DNA of 64,000 nucleotides from Rhineura floridana (Eukaryota; Chordata; Lepidosauria; Squamata; Rhineuridae): positions 220,247,943-220,311,942 of the forward strand of contig NC_084482.1 in the NCBI RefSeq assembly GCF_030035675.1. Direction: 5' to 3'. Below, piece by piece: positions 42,985-53,207 of this stretch. The position numbers and the translations under genes were made by a program. Numbering within the stretch: position 1 is the first letter of the stretch; each line of letters opens with the position of its first letter. The notes beneath the pieces are model-generated. The model ran no database searches and was not told the origin of the DNA. It saw only the letters and a list, made by a program, of their open reading frames with translations.

Positions 42985-44330
42985 TATAGAAAATTATGTG
43001 GGGAAAAGTGGTGCAAACAATACAAGCCAAAATGAGAGTAAAAAGACAAGCTGCCACTTAAAGAATCTTTTTTCCTTTGAGGTTTGTTTACAGTAGTTCC
43101 AAAATAAAATGTTTCCCATAGTATGAACATTTTATAAGGAGTCTGAGCGTTCAGCCAATGATCATGTCTATATATGGCTGAAGCTGTAAAGGGGTGAGTC
43201 AGGAGAACATCAGAATACAACATCAGCATCAAGATGCAGAGTTAGGATAAGAGTTCAAATGATGGAAATAAGAGTATAGTTGTAATATGAGCATGAACTG
43301 ACAAAGTCTAGATAGATACAAACTAGAGCTATAAAAGACAGACAGCCTTAGGGATTTTTACCAGTTGTCCCTGACAGTGATCAAAGAAAGAACCACCTAC
43401 TCTTGAGTGTTAAGCTCTATACACAACAAAGGTGAGACCACTCCTTTTCAGATGGAAATGCAATGTGACCTATGCTGTCCTTTGAAATGGTAACACATTA
43501 GCGTACATCCCCTTTGTATGCGCTGTGTAAGACTTATGTTCTGATATATGGCTATGTCCACAATGTATAGTAAATTAGACGTGTTAATTATAAATAGACA
43601 CTGATAAGGATTTTGTTTGTTGATTGTCCATTAGATATTCCTATACCTAAAAAGATTATTGGGTGGGATCTCCGGCCACTTGGTTCACCTGGTCAGACCT
43701 AACTGCTGGCAAAAACTATTGGAAGCTCAGGTGATCACAAAGTTTGTCATATAGGTTAGCTGGCAGAGAGCGGACCAGGGGGAGACGCCAGAACCCTCAA
43801 TCCCGTGCATTCACAGATTGAGATGGTTCGAGGCCATCGCGACAGCAACCTGAACAGTGACTGCTGCGAGGTGGAACTATGCCAGGAGGAATAAGGATGT
43901 GGCAACCCTCTGAGATTGGTTGAAGTTGGACATTTCCCTGCATTGGAGACAGGGGCAGAAGGTGCCGCAGGGTGGGAGACATAAGAGGAGAAGGCTCGCA
44001 GGTGGGAGCTGAGAAAGTCAGCATCAGGATGGGGGAGGGCAGTGGGGAAGACATCAGTGCTGGAAGCAACTGTGGGAATGGGGGCACTTTAGCTCTGTTA
44101 TCCTGAACACATTACCTTTTACACACACATGAGTATATTATATATATCACACAGCACACACGCACACGCCTGTCTTGCTGCTGCTACTGCGGGATGGAAG
44201 AGAGGAAGACGAGGTGCAATACTGGGCATTGCTGGTTTCTGTTATCAGTTCATTATTTTCTTCCATTTTTTTACAGCTCTGCTATTAGTGGATATTTACT
44301 TATTCATTGTCATGTAGGTGAATTATACGT
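42985..44330. other. Intronic, possible old LTR-like material
   Basis: CTATAAAAGACAG at about 43330 looks like a TATA box, and 43660-43800 is GC-richer, but no termini or flanking duplications could be placed. No gene. Confidence 0.35.
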
Positions 44331-44333
44331 CAC

Positions 44334-44680
44334 CTTTTTGTACAGGTCAGTTTATAATAAAGAATAAGTAGATAAGAATATATAAACATCCCCAAAAACT
44401 CCCACAGTCCATCCAAACACACAAGAAAACACTGAATGACAACTATTAAAAGCAGCAGGAATTTCGGGTCTGTCTTCCTCCGAACGCCTTCCCAAAAATG
44501 ATGTGTCTTGACCGACAGCATGGAAGTATAAAGAGACGAGGCCCGACGTAGGGAGAACGTTCCATGTGCGAGGAGCCGTTACTGAAAAATCACCATGTAC
44601 CTCATCCCGTGTAGGGACCACCAGGAAGGCCTCATCTGCTGATCTTAAAGCACGGGAGATTTATACAGGTGAAGGTGATG
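44334..44680 (-). mobile_element. L2-like LINE 3' region, old
   Basis: Minus frame MVPTRDEVHGDFSVTAPRTW...NVLP resembles the L2 end (SVxAPxLWNxLP); preceded by ACCACCAGGAAGGCCTCATC. Confidence 0.5.
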
Positions 44681-44689
44681 TTGGCTGGC

Positions 44690-46005
44690 TACTACTTTAT
44701 GAGCCTGGGAGACCCTCCAGCTCAATATTGATAATATGAGCTTTAAAAATGGCTTCTATATGGGTCACTTTGCAACAGAAACAAAGAGGCCTGATGGGAA
44801 AAAGTAGCCTAAGGAGTACACTTGGTCATCTCAGCTGAGATGCCATTGCAAGTCGTATGCACCGGACGTGACCTTCTGCAATGAAATCTATATCAGGTGC
44901 CCCTCAGGAGAGGAGCCCATTCTTTGAATTCAAAGACAATGAAGCTACCTGGAGAGTGCCTAAGACCATCTGTCTTCAGAAAAGAAAACCCTACCTACAG
45001 TAAGAAAGGCTGGTCAGGAAAGATAACTCACTCATCTAATCAACATGGGAATTTGTTTTGGAACCTTTTTCCAAAAGTGCATAAAAATTGAGCTTCCGGT
45101 TCCACTCCGGGTTCCACATTGTACGGTTCCATTTGCTGCTTGAAATCTCTCTTAGCCCCGGATGTCAACCGGGGTCTGACTCCATCACCCTCCCCTGCTT
45201 TTCCTTTCCTACCTCAGCTTCCTGCCTTCTCTGGACCCTTTCCTGCTGCAGCAAAGGTCCCTGCTTGCTGCAGCTGCTCCAGAAGCCCTTTCAAGGTCGC
45301 TGCTGCAATTCCTGCTTTCCCGGGATCCCTGCTAGCCGAAGCACCGCCCCTTGTTCCAGCTGCCAAGGAGCCTTTCTCGGGGCTCCCTCTTGCTTGCTGC
45401 CTTTGCTGGTTTCCTGCCTGCCTAACCCAGAAGTTTCCACATCCTCCAGTTCTACTTCTTCAGGATTTCCCACATGGTTGAGAAAGGTACCTCTTGCTCC
45501 CTGTCCTTTCTTCCCGAGATCTGTTCCCTACAAACTGAGGCCTCCACATCTGCTTCCTACCTTTACCTCTGTGTGTGTGTGTGTTCCTCTCTTGCTGCAC
45601 ACATGGCAAGTCCAGAGAGAAACAGCAGGTTGAGCCATCTCAACCCCCCTCCATCTCCTCTTATTCCTTGTGCGCTTGCTCATTCTTGCCTGTTGTGTGT
45701 TAGTTTAGTTGTGGTTATAATTATTTAGCTAATTCCCTCAACCCAAAGAAATGTTATGGATATTGTTGCTGAGTTAACCCTACTGTCATAATAGAAATGT
45801 ATTGTGGCTGAGCTATTCTCCACTGAAATGTTAAATGTGCATATTTTGATTCTGAGTGTATGCGTGTTCAATAAATATCCCCATTTTTAAGACCTGTGTG
45901 AGTGTACGTTAATGAGTGAATCTGGGAAGACACACTGCTGCCACCATCTAAAGATCCTAATTCAGAAGACTCCTAGAACACGTGTATGTGCACGCAGGTC
46001 TATGG
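44690..46005. other. Intronic, Pro/Ser-rich ORFs without support
   Basis: 45088-45728 has C+T-rich low-complexity frames on the plus strand. AATAAATATCCCC at about 45872 may be a poly(A) signal of an unplaced repeat. No family recognised. Confidence 0.4.
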
Positions 46006-46009
46006 AGGA

Positions 46010-46275
46010 GGCTTCCAACAGCTCTCTTGCAGATATTTGCATCTCAGGCTGTTTAGGCATTTAAATGCCAAAGTAACCATCTTGAATTGGGCTCAGAAAA
46101 CAACTGGCAACCAATGTTGCACTTTTAATAAAGGGATAATAGGCTCACAACTTGCATTCTACACCGGTTGCAACTTCCAGTCCACCTTCAAGGGAAGCCC
46201 CATGTGCAGCACATTACAGTAGTCCAATACGGAGATTGCCAGAGCATGGGTAGCCTTGAACAGGCCATCCTGCTC
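46010..46275 (-). mobile_element. L2-like LINE 3' UTR fragment
   Basis: CCATCTTGAATTGGGCTCAG...CAACTGGCAACCAATG and ACAGTAGTCCAATACGGAG are the inverted 3' UTR also seen at 13990. Confidence 0.6.
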
Positions 46276-46609
46276 ACAGCCTGATGCAAGCACTGCGGTG
46301 CCCATCTTGATTCTCCAAACTGCCACTGCTGCTTCTTCCTGCTTCAAAGACAAAAGCTGACCTTTGGGCAGAGGAAGGAAGAGGGAGGAGGCAGCGGGTG
46401 CTCCCGGGAGCATCTCTTCCCACTGGGGGTTCAGAGTACATGTCACAGAGTGTCAATTATCAGCTGGGGGTGCATAAAAAGATGCTCTGCTGGGTCTTCA
46501 GTGCACCTGCCCCCTTCTCCTGCTGCTCCAAGATAATATTTTTGGTCCTGGGGCAGCGGAACGCAGCAGGGAGAGGCACTTTTCGCATTGAATGATCAAA
46601 AAGCCCAAA

Positions 46610-46835
46610 GAACAGAGGAAGTTGCATTATACCAGATCAGAGAACTGGTCCATCTAGTCCAGCCTTGCTTACAGCAACCAGATGTGGATCTCAGGCAGAG
46701 AAAGACCTTTCCCAGCACCTCCTACCAGATCCTTTCACTCCTTTTGGAGCTGCCAGGGAGTGAGCCTAGGACCTTCTACATGCAAAGCAGGTGTTCCCCT
46801 TCTGAGCTGCAGTCCCTCCCCAAATATCCAGGGCC
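46610..46835 (-). mobile_element. tRNA-derived SINE
   Basis: GTCCATCTAGTCCAGCCTTG body, then GAGTGAGCCTAGGACCTTCT and ACATGCAAAGCAGGTG, the inverted tRNA-like head. Confidence 0.7.
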
Positions 46836-46908
46836 CAGGCACACATTTCCATAACAGCATCCCTGCAGTGGAAGGTTAAACAGCACAGGTGCTAAATTCG
46901 TACCTTCA

Positions 46909-47260
<352 letters not shown>

Positions 47261-47269
47261 CAGCATAGC

Positions 47270-48605
47270 AGGCCAGGGGCAGCTTAACTTTGGTTCATAT
47301 TGGACTAATAGGGTGAAGCCTGACCAGTGGGGCATGCTGGGATGACTCCCTTCTTGACCCCCTCTCATTTCATGACATGAGTTTAATCCCAGAAATGGTT
47401 TCACTGTGGTTTCACACCATTGGACCTGCTCCACCCTCTGTCTCTTTGCATTATTTAGATTTTGTGGGGGTGAGTATTCCTGGATTTTAGACCACCCAGA
47501 CACAATTTCAGGGCAGTGCTTGACTGACAGTCGAAAAACATCCCACCTATTTTAAGAGAGTATCTTAGGAGTCACGTGTGTACACACAGGCTCTGCCAGG
47601 CACATGTCACCGAATCACAAGTGGGGAGAGTGCTCTCAAGTTCAAGTCCTGCTTGCAGGCTTCCCACAGGCATCTGGTTGGCCACTGCAAGAACAGGGTG
47701 CAAGAACGGGCTATATGCTGGGAATTGTAGCATAGCAGCACATTGGCAGCTACACTTTGGTTCATATTGGACTAATAGCCTGACCAGTGGGGCACGCTGA
47801 GATTTATTTATTTTATTGCATTTGTATACCGCCCCATAGCCGAAGCTCTCTGGGCAGTTTACAACAATTAAAAACATTAAAAACAAATACACACATTTAA
47901 AAACACATTTAAAAAAGCAATTTAAAAGCACATGCTAAAATGCCTGGGAGAAGAGGAGTCTTGACCTGGCTCCGAAAAGATAACAGTGTTGGCGCCAGGC
48001 GCACCTCAAAAAGCAAATCATTCCATAATTTGGGGGCCATCACTGAGAAGGCCTTCTCCCTTGTTGCTATCCTCCGAGGTTCCCTCAGAGTGGGCACCCG
48101 GAGGAGGGCTTTTGATGTTTAGCGTAATGTACAGGTGGGTTTGTGTCAGGAGAGGAGTTCCATCACGTATTTTGGTCTCAAGCCGTGTGACTCTTCTTGA
48201 GCCCCTCTCGTTTCATGACATAAGTTTAATCCCAGAAACGGCTTGACTCTGGTTTCACACCATTGGACCTGCCCCACTCTCTTTTTCTTTGCATTTCCTT
48301 AGCATAGTTACTCTTTATTTAGCTTTTGTATGGATGATTATTTCTGGATTTTAGACTGCTCAGACACCATTGCAGGGCAGAGCTTGATTGCTGTCGAAAA
48401 AGATCCCACCTCTCCAAGAGTGTATTTTAAAAGTCACGTGTGTACACATGAGTTCTGCCAGACACAAGTGGGGCGAGTGCTCTTGTGTTCAGGTCCTGCT
48501 TGCAGGCTTCTCACAGGCATCTGGTCGGCCACTGCAGGAACCAGGTGCTGGAGCTGACGGGCTATTGGCCTGATCCGGCAGGCTCTCCTTATGCAGCCTC
48601 AGAAG
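47270..48605 (+). repeat. Local tandem duplication with CR1 3' ends
   Basis: 47335-47710 and 48185-48600 are two copies of one segment (CATGACAT(G/A)AGTTTAATCCCAG, TTTCACACCATTGGACCTGC, AAGTCACGTGTGTACACA). Each ends in a plus-strand CR1 3' UTR (CAGGTCCTGCTTGCAGGCTT). The first copy is followed by an L2 insertion. Confidence 0.75.
47795..48186 (-). mobile_element. L2 LINE 3' end
   Basis: (TTTA)n start, TTTGTATACCGCCCCATAGC, then GTGTTGGCGCCAGGCGCACC and CACCCGGAGGAGGGCTTTTG, the inverted L2 3' UTR matching 7080-7260. Confidence 0.8.
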
Positions 48606-48693
48606 TAGTATTCTCCCAGAGCCCTCCCCACTACTCACAGGGAGATACAGCCATGCTGCCCCCTCTGTCTTCCCCCAATGATCCTCCCCTTAC

Positions 48694-48768
48694 CTGATGG
48701 GGCTGCCCGGCCGCTCTTTCCACTCTATCCCAGAGAAGAGACAATCCGGAGGGTGCCTCTGAGGCCAT
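48694..48768 (-). CDS. First coding exon of the KRAB-ZNF gene
   Basis: Minus strand: GCAGCACCATGGCC, a strong Kozak context, starts a 25-residue leader MASEAPSGLSLLWDRVERAA then GQPHQ. The exon ends CATCAG|GTAAGG in phase 0, matching the phase-0 start of the KRAB-A exon. Upstream (48769-48900) would be 5' UTR. Part of that stretch is duplicated at 50865-50970 without the ATG exon. The leader is charged and short, as in other KRAB-ZNF proteins. Confidence 0.8.
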
Positions 48769-48799
48769 GGTGCTGCCCGAGAGGGAGGAGTAAACTAGG

Positions 48800-49260
48800 C
48801 CACCTCTGGGACTCTCACGTAGGGAGTAGCTCTCAAGTGCCTGGAGGGGAGAGACGAGGGATGGGAGGTTTTTCATTCTTCGTGCATATTAGGGTTTCAG
48901 AGGTTTGAATATTATAAGCAGCCTCAATCCAAATAAATAAATGGCACCTCCCTTTCCTGTGTAGTTTTCCCTCACAATGCTTGGTCTGCAAAAGGCCTTA
49001 AAGGTCCCAAATCGCTTTCAGATCAACCCCCCGTTTCTTCCAGACTTTTCTCCATGTTTGGTCACCTGTTGTGTCCTTTGCCACCCCCGGGAATTTCACC
49101 CATCTCGGACCACCTCCTCTCTCATCTCTGCTTCTGCTTCCACAAAGCCTTTAATTCCTGCTCACCAGTGTCTTCTCCAAGTTGTGAACTATTTCAGGCT
49201 TTTATTATTGGGCCCTTTTCATCATGAATATAAATAAAAGGTTAATCGGCACAGGTATTA
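48800..49260 (+). repeat. Duplicated 5'-flank, unit 1
   Basis: CTGGGACTCTCACGTAGGGAG...CTCTCAAGTGCCTGG and GCACCTCCCTTTCCTGTGTAG...CACAATGCTTGG recur at 50870-50970 and 51414-51760. This unit flanks the first exon of the KRAB-ZNF gene, so part of its promoter region is duplicated. Confidence 0.75.
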
Positions 49261-49567
49261 ATTCCATGTTCCCAAGTCTCCAGTATCCTATGAGCCAATA
49301 AGCATGAAAGGAGAGTGTATTAGCCACTGAGAAGAGTCTTCTAACATACTTCCTGCTAATTAGAGTGAATCAGAGTGAAAGGAGGTGAGTCAGCCACTGA
49401 GAAGACTCTTCTCAGTAGGTAACACTCTGCCCTTCCATGCTTTTTGGCTGCTAGTTGTGGGAGAAGGCAATAACATGGATCTCGTTCTCAACTCAGCAGG
49501 AAAAAAAACAGGATGGGAGGGGGCATGGCTATCATGAAGGGACCCTGCACTTCTGAATTTGCCACTA
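49255..49567 (+). mobile_element. hAT-type element, copy C
   Basis: Body from TATGAGCCAATAAGCATGAAAGG to GAATTTGCCACTACACTACTG; the left terminus is lost. The flank TAGAGATGTGAAGGCC is shared with copy D, so both came along with the R-block. Confidence 0.7.
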
Positions 49568-49569
49568 CA

Positions 49570-50870
49570 CTACTGTAGAGATGTGAAGGCCTATTACAAA
49601 AGTGGAAAATTTTAGAGGGAAAGCAGTTCCCTCCCCCCAATGCTCTGACCCCGCTCCTTAGAGAGCTCTGTATTGCTCTCCTGGGCTCCTACTGGGAGGA
49701 AGGGCGGGATATAAATCTAATAATTAATTAATTGCACTGAAGAAATGTCTGACTTGTTCCTGGGTACAAGACACTCTACTATACAAATGTCAGTGACACA
49801 TCCATAGCTCCACCCGCTTTGGCCCTTGACAGGAAGTTGGCCCTTGGAAGGCTGCTTGTGTGTGAATGTGGCCCTTGCGCTGGAGAATATTCTCTAACCA
49901 CTATATTAGCCACAGGCTCTCATGCTGGACCGCCTTACAGGGCTGTTGCGACCACTGCCCACCTATTGTGCTTCGGAAAGGGGGGAAACTGGCCGCGCCA
50001 GGAAAGACCCCCAGCACCCCCACAGATGGGCCAATCCTGCAAGCGAAGCTGAGATCCACCCCAAGGGAGCTTCAATGTTCCCCTCCAACACACTCCCAAG
50101 GGTATATCTGGAGAAGGCCCTTCCCCTCAAGTCCAGCTGAGGAGGGGGCTTGAAAGCTTCTAGAAGCCCATTCAGAGCCTGGTCAGTTTCAGATTCCTCT
50201 CTCCATCCCTCCATTTTCCTTGCCTGGCAGGAGGAAAACTGACTAGCCCCTCTTCCATTTTAAGAAATCCAAAAGGGTCTCTCCCTCCAGCTCTGGAGCA
50301 GAAAAGCAGCACAGCAAACCCCTCCCCTCCAATGTGTTCCCCAACAAGGCTGCATCAAGAGGTCCCCCTCTTTTCCCCCTGCCTGAGCTGCATTTCATCC
50401 CCGGGGGGACTGGGCTCACCTGCAAAAGGGGTGTGTGGAGGGGGCAGCTTCAGTGGAATCAGTTTTGGCCAAGCTTTGCAGCTGGACTGTGTGGATCATG
50501 CCCCTTCCACACACTTTCTATGGATAACCAGAGGGAAGGGGGGCTTTTCCCTCACCCCCCAACAGAAATACCAAATCCTCACCCCCTTTGACCTCTGCAT
50601 GCTCCAGCCTCCTCCTCTCTGGGCCTAATTCTTTCCTTACCTGGAATACAAATGAAGACAGCCCCCCTACTTCCCCTTCAATATTCCCTCCCCCCTCCAT
50701 GTGATTAAAACTTCCTGCCGCTCTAGGAACCAGAACTCCTTTCCCTAACCCATCGGAGGACTGAGTGGCAAGAGCTGCTTCCGCCCCCCCACTGCCAAAA
50801 TTTTCCTCCCTCCCTTCTGTCCCAATATTATACCTCATCTTCCTCTCTTCCCTCCCGCAGTAGGCCAGCT
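49570..50870 (-). repeat. R-block copy d (inverted)
   Basis: Inverted match to 9500-10020 and 24550-25480 (GGCTTCTAGAAGCCCATTCAG, CAGCTGAGGAGGGGG...) and, at 50600-50700, to 7900-7970. It includes an L2 tail piece at about 49690 (GGGCGGGATATAAATCTAATA). Lies just upstream of the KRAB-ZNF first exon. Confidence 0.7.
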
Positions 50871-50967
50871 CTGGGACTCTCATAGGGAGCAGCTCTCAAG
50901 TGCCTGGAAGGGAGAGACGGGATGGGAGGAATTTCACCCTTCATGCAAATTTGGGTTTCAGAGGTTT

Positions 50968-51413
50968 GCTAGTTCGTTTACCTGGTGGGATGCCCAAATT
51001 CCCAACAAGACGAGAGAGTCGGTCAGAAGTTCAAAAGCTTTATTATACTTTGCAAAGCAGAGGCACTGACCCACACGCAAAGAGCGCCTAGAGTGAGCTG
51101 CCTGCTTACGTCAGGACAGACTTGCATTTTTATACCTTATCAGAGCTAAAGCACGTGATCAGTGGAAAAGTACAGAACTCTTGCAGTTTTGCCCCAACAA
51201 ACAGCCAACGCCTTTTGGAAATCTGCCAGCAACATCTGCCCCAAACCAGAAAAACAGGATGTACCCGTTCCCCCTCCTTGGGCTCAAGACACGAGTCAAA
51301 GTTAAGCAACGGCAAGCAACTTCCAGTTCCCTTTTCTGTTATCACAACACTGTAGAATTATTTTGGCAATATCCAAAGGGTCATTTTGAAGAGGATTTTC
51401 AACTTTCTTAACA
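50968..51413 (-). mobile_element. Solo LTR-like fossil
   Basis: Present in the 50.9-51.7 kb unit and absent from the matching 48.9-kb unit. Minus strand starts TGTTAAGAAAG; GTATAAAAATG (about 51130) and AATAAAGC (about 51036) are in TATA and poly(A) positions. The far boundary and target duplication are not clean. No coding part; family unresolved. Confidence 0.6.
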
Positions 51414-51760
51414 GCACCTCCCTTTCCTGTGTAGTTTTCCCTCACAACGCTTGACCTGCAAAAGGCCATAAAGGTCCCAAATCGCTTTCAGATCAACCCC
51501 CAGTTTCTTCCAGACTTTTCTCCATGCTTGGGCACCTGTTGTGTCCTTTGCCACCCCCAGGAATTTCACCCATCTTGGACCCCTCGCCTCTCATCTCTGC
51601 TTCTGCTTCCACAAAGCCTTTAATTCCTGCTCACCACAGAGTTTCTTCTCCAAGTTGTGAACCATTTCAGGCTTTTATTATTGGGCTGTTTTCACCCTGC
51701 ATATAATTAAAAACTTAATCTGCACAGGTATTAATTCCATGTCATGCCCCTGACAGTTGA
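51414..51760 (+). repeat. Duplicated 5'-flank, unit 2
   Basis: Second copy of 48945-49260 (GCACCTCCCTTTCCTGTGTAG to CTTAATCTGCACAGG), with few differences. Confidence 0.8.
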
Positions 51761-52024
51761 CAAAAAATAGGTTTTGCACACATTGTAAAGAAACGCTGGG
51801 GTGAATTTATTCTAATGGCTCCATCTTGGAGCTTCCTGGGGATGCAAAACACCTCCAGTCTTTCCATCAGAAATATGTGGAAAGGAACACTGACCTGCAT
51901 TCAGTCTGGTTCAGCTCACTGGGCAATGAAAAGCGTATGAAGAACTACTTGCAATACATCCATTTCAAGATCAGCAGGACACGTTATTTGGTACCATCCA
52001 CTTATATAATCTGAGTTAACCTTT

Positions 52025-52145
52025 AGACATTTCTGGACTACGACCCCCATCTTCCCTGGCGTTTGGCCATGTTGTCTGGGGCTGATGGGAGTTGCAGTCC
52101 AACCATACCTGGGGGGCACCAGGTTACAGAACACTACTCCAAGTT
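52025..52145. mobile_element. Palindromic MITE-like remnant
   Basis: GACTACGACCCCCATCTTCC and GGGAGTTGCAGTCCAACC are the two arms of the ACTACAACTCCCATCAGCCC type element seen intact at 31610; decayed, no clear target duplication. Confidence 0.5.
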
Positions 52146-52269
52146 GGACAGGTAATGCACAAGGTGGAAAGTTTAACAGCAAACTCACAACACAGGGTTG
52201 AGCGACTGGGGTAATAAGTTGATTTACTTATTATATGTTTATCCAAACACTTTAATATATTTTTATATT

Positions 52270-52810
52270 TCTATGCAGGCTTTCCTCTAATGAGCTCACA
52301 ATGATTTGCCCCCCTCCTTTTGTCTTCACAACAACACTGTCACTGGGACCAGGACACCACCTGAATTTCACTCCTGAGCAGGGATTTGAACCTGGGTCAC
52401 TGTGGACATAGTTCAGCATTTAACTGTGATTCCAATAATACAATAGACACATACATTTGCACAGATGTGGAAGGTCCCACACAGAGTGGATATTCAAAAT
52501 CTAGAGTGGAACATAAAAGTTGTCCAGTGTTTAAAAGCAAAAGAGGAAGACCAAACAAGAGATGGATTGATTCCATAAAGGAAGCCACAGACCTGAACTT
52601 ACAAGATCTGAACAGGGTGGTTCACGACATATGCTCTTGGAGATCACTTATTCATAGGGTTGCCATAAGTCGTAGTCGACTTGGAGGCACATAACAACTG
52701 TTTATCCTCACAATCCAGTGAAGTGGGCTGGGCTGAAATAAAGTAGCCACTGGCCCAAAGTCACCCAGGGACCTGCATGGATGACTGGGGATTTGATTCT
52801 GGGCCTCCCT
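52270..52810 (-). mobile_element. tRNA-derived SINE, split
   Basis: TTTGTCTTCACAACAACACTG...GGATTTGAACCTGGGTCACTG and 52703-52810 (TTTATCCTCACAATCCAGTG...CAAAGTCACCCAGGGACC...GGATTTGATTCTGGG) are two pieces of the same SINE type, lying on either side of a BovB fragment. Confidence 0.55.
52539..52698 (+). mobile_element. RTE-BovB LINE 3' end
   Basis: Frame GRPNKRWIDSIKEATDLNLQ, then TTCATAGGGTTGCCATAAGTC and GTCGACTTGGAGGCACATAAC. Shorter than the 8273-8636 copy. Confidence 0.85.
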
Positions 52811-52820
52811 GGCAAAGATG

Positions 52821-53207
52821 CAGGGGTGTAGTCGTCCAGGATCTCAGGGGGTATTAGACCCCATACTTTTTTGGGAACAGGGTCTCAGCAGAGTCCCCAT
52901 GCCTCCAGCGACCCATGAGCCAATAAACATGAGAGTGTATTAACCACTGAGAAGACTCCTCTAACATACTTCCTTTTTGTTTCCTGCTAATTAGAGTGGA
53001 TCAGAGTGAAAGGAGCTGTCTGCCACTGAGAAGACTCTTCTTAGTAGGTAACACTCTGCCCTTCCATGCTTTTTGGCTCCTAGTTGTGGGAGAAGGCATT
53101 AACATGGATCTCATTTCTCAACCTAGCAGGAAAAAAAAAACAGGATGGGAGGGGGCATGGCTATCATGAAGTGACTCTGCCCTTCTGAATTTGCCACTAC
53201 ACTACTG
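52821..53207 (+). mobile_element. hAT-type element, copy D (both ends)
   Basis: Starts CAGGGGTGTAGTCG and ends CACTACACTACTG, inverted termini of about 11 bp. Flanks CAAAGATG and TAGAGACA (TAGAGATG in copy C) look like a decayed 8-bp duplication. Internal arms ATGAGCCAATAAACATGAGAG and CCATGCTTTTTGGCTCCTAG are inverted to each other. Non-coding. Confidence 0.7.

Noticed and set aside
45088-45633. 181-codon Ser/Pro/Cys-rich ORF
   Set aside because: Pyrimidine-rich composition; a second frame over the same bases is equally open.
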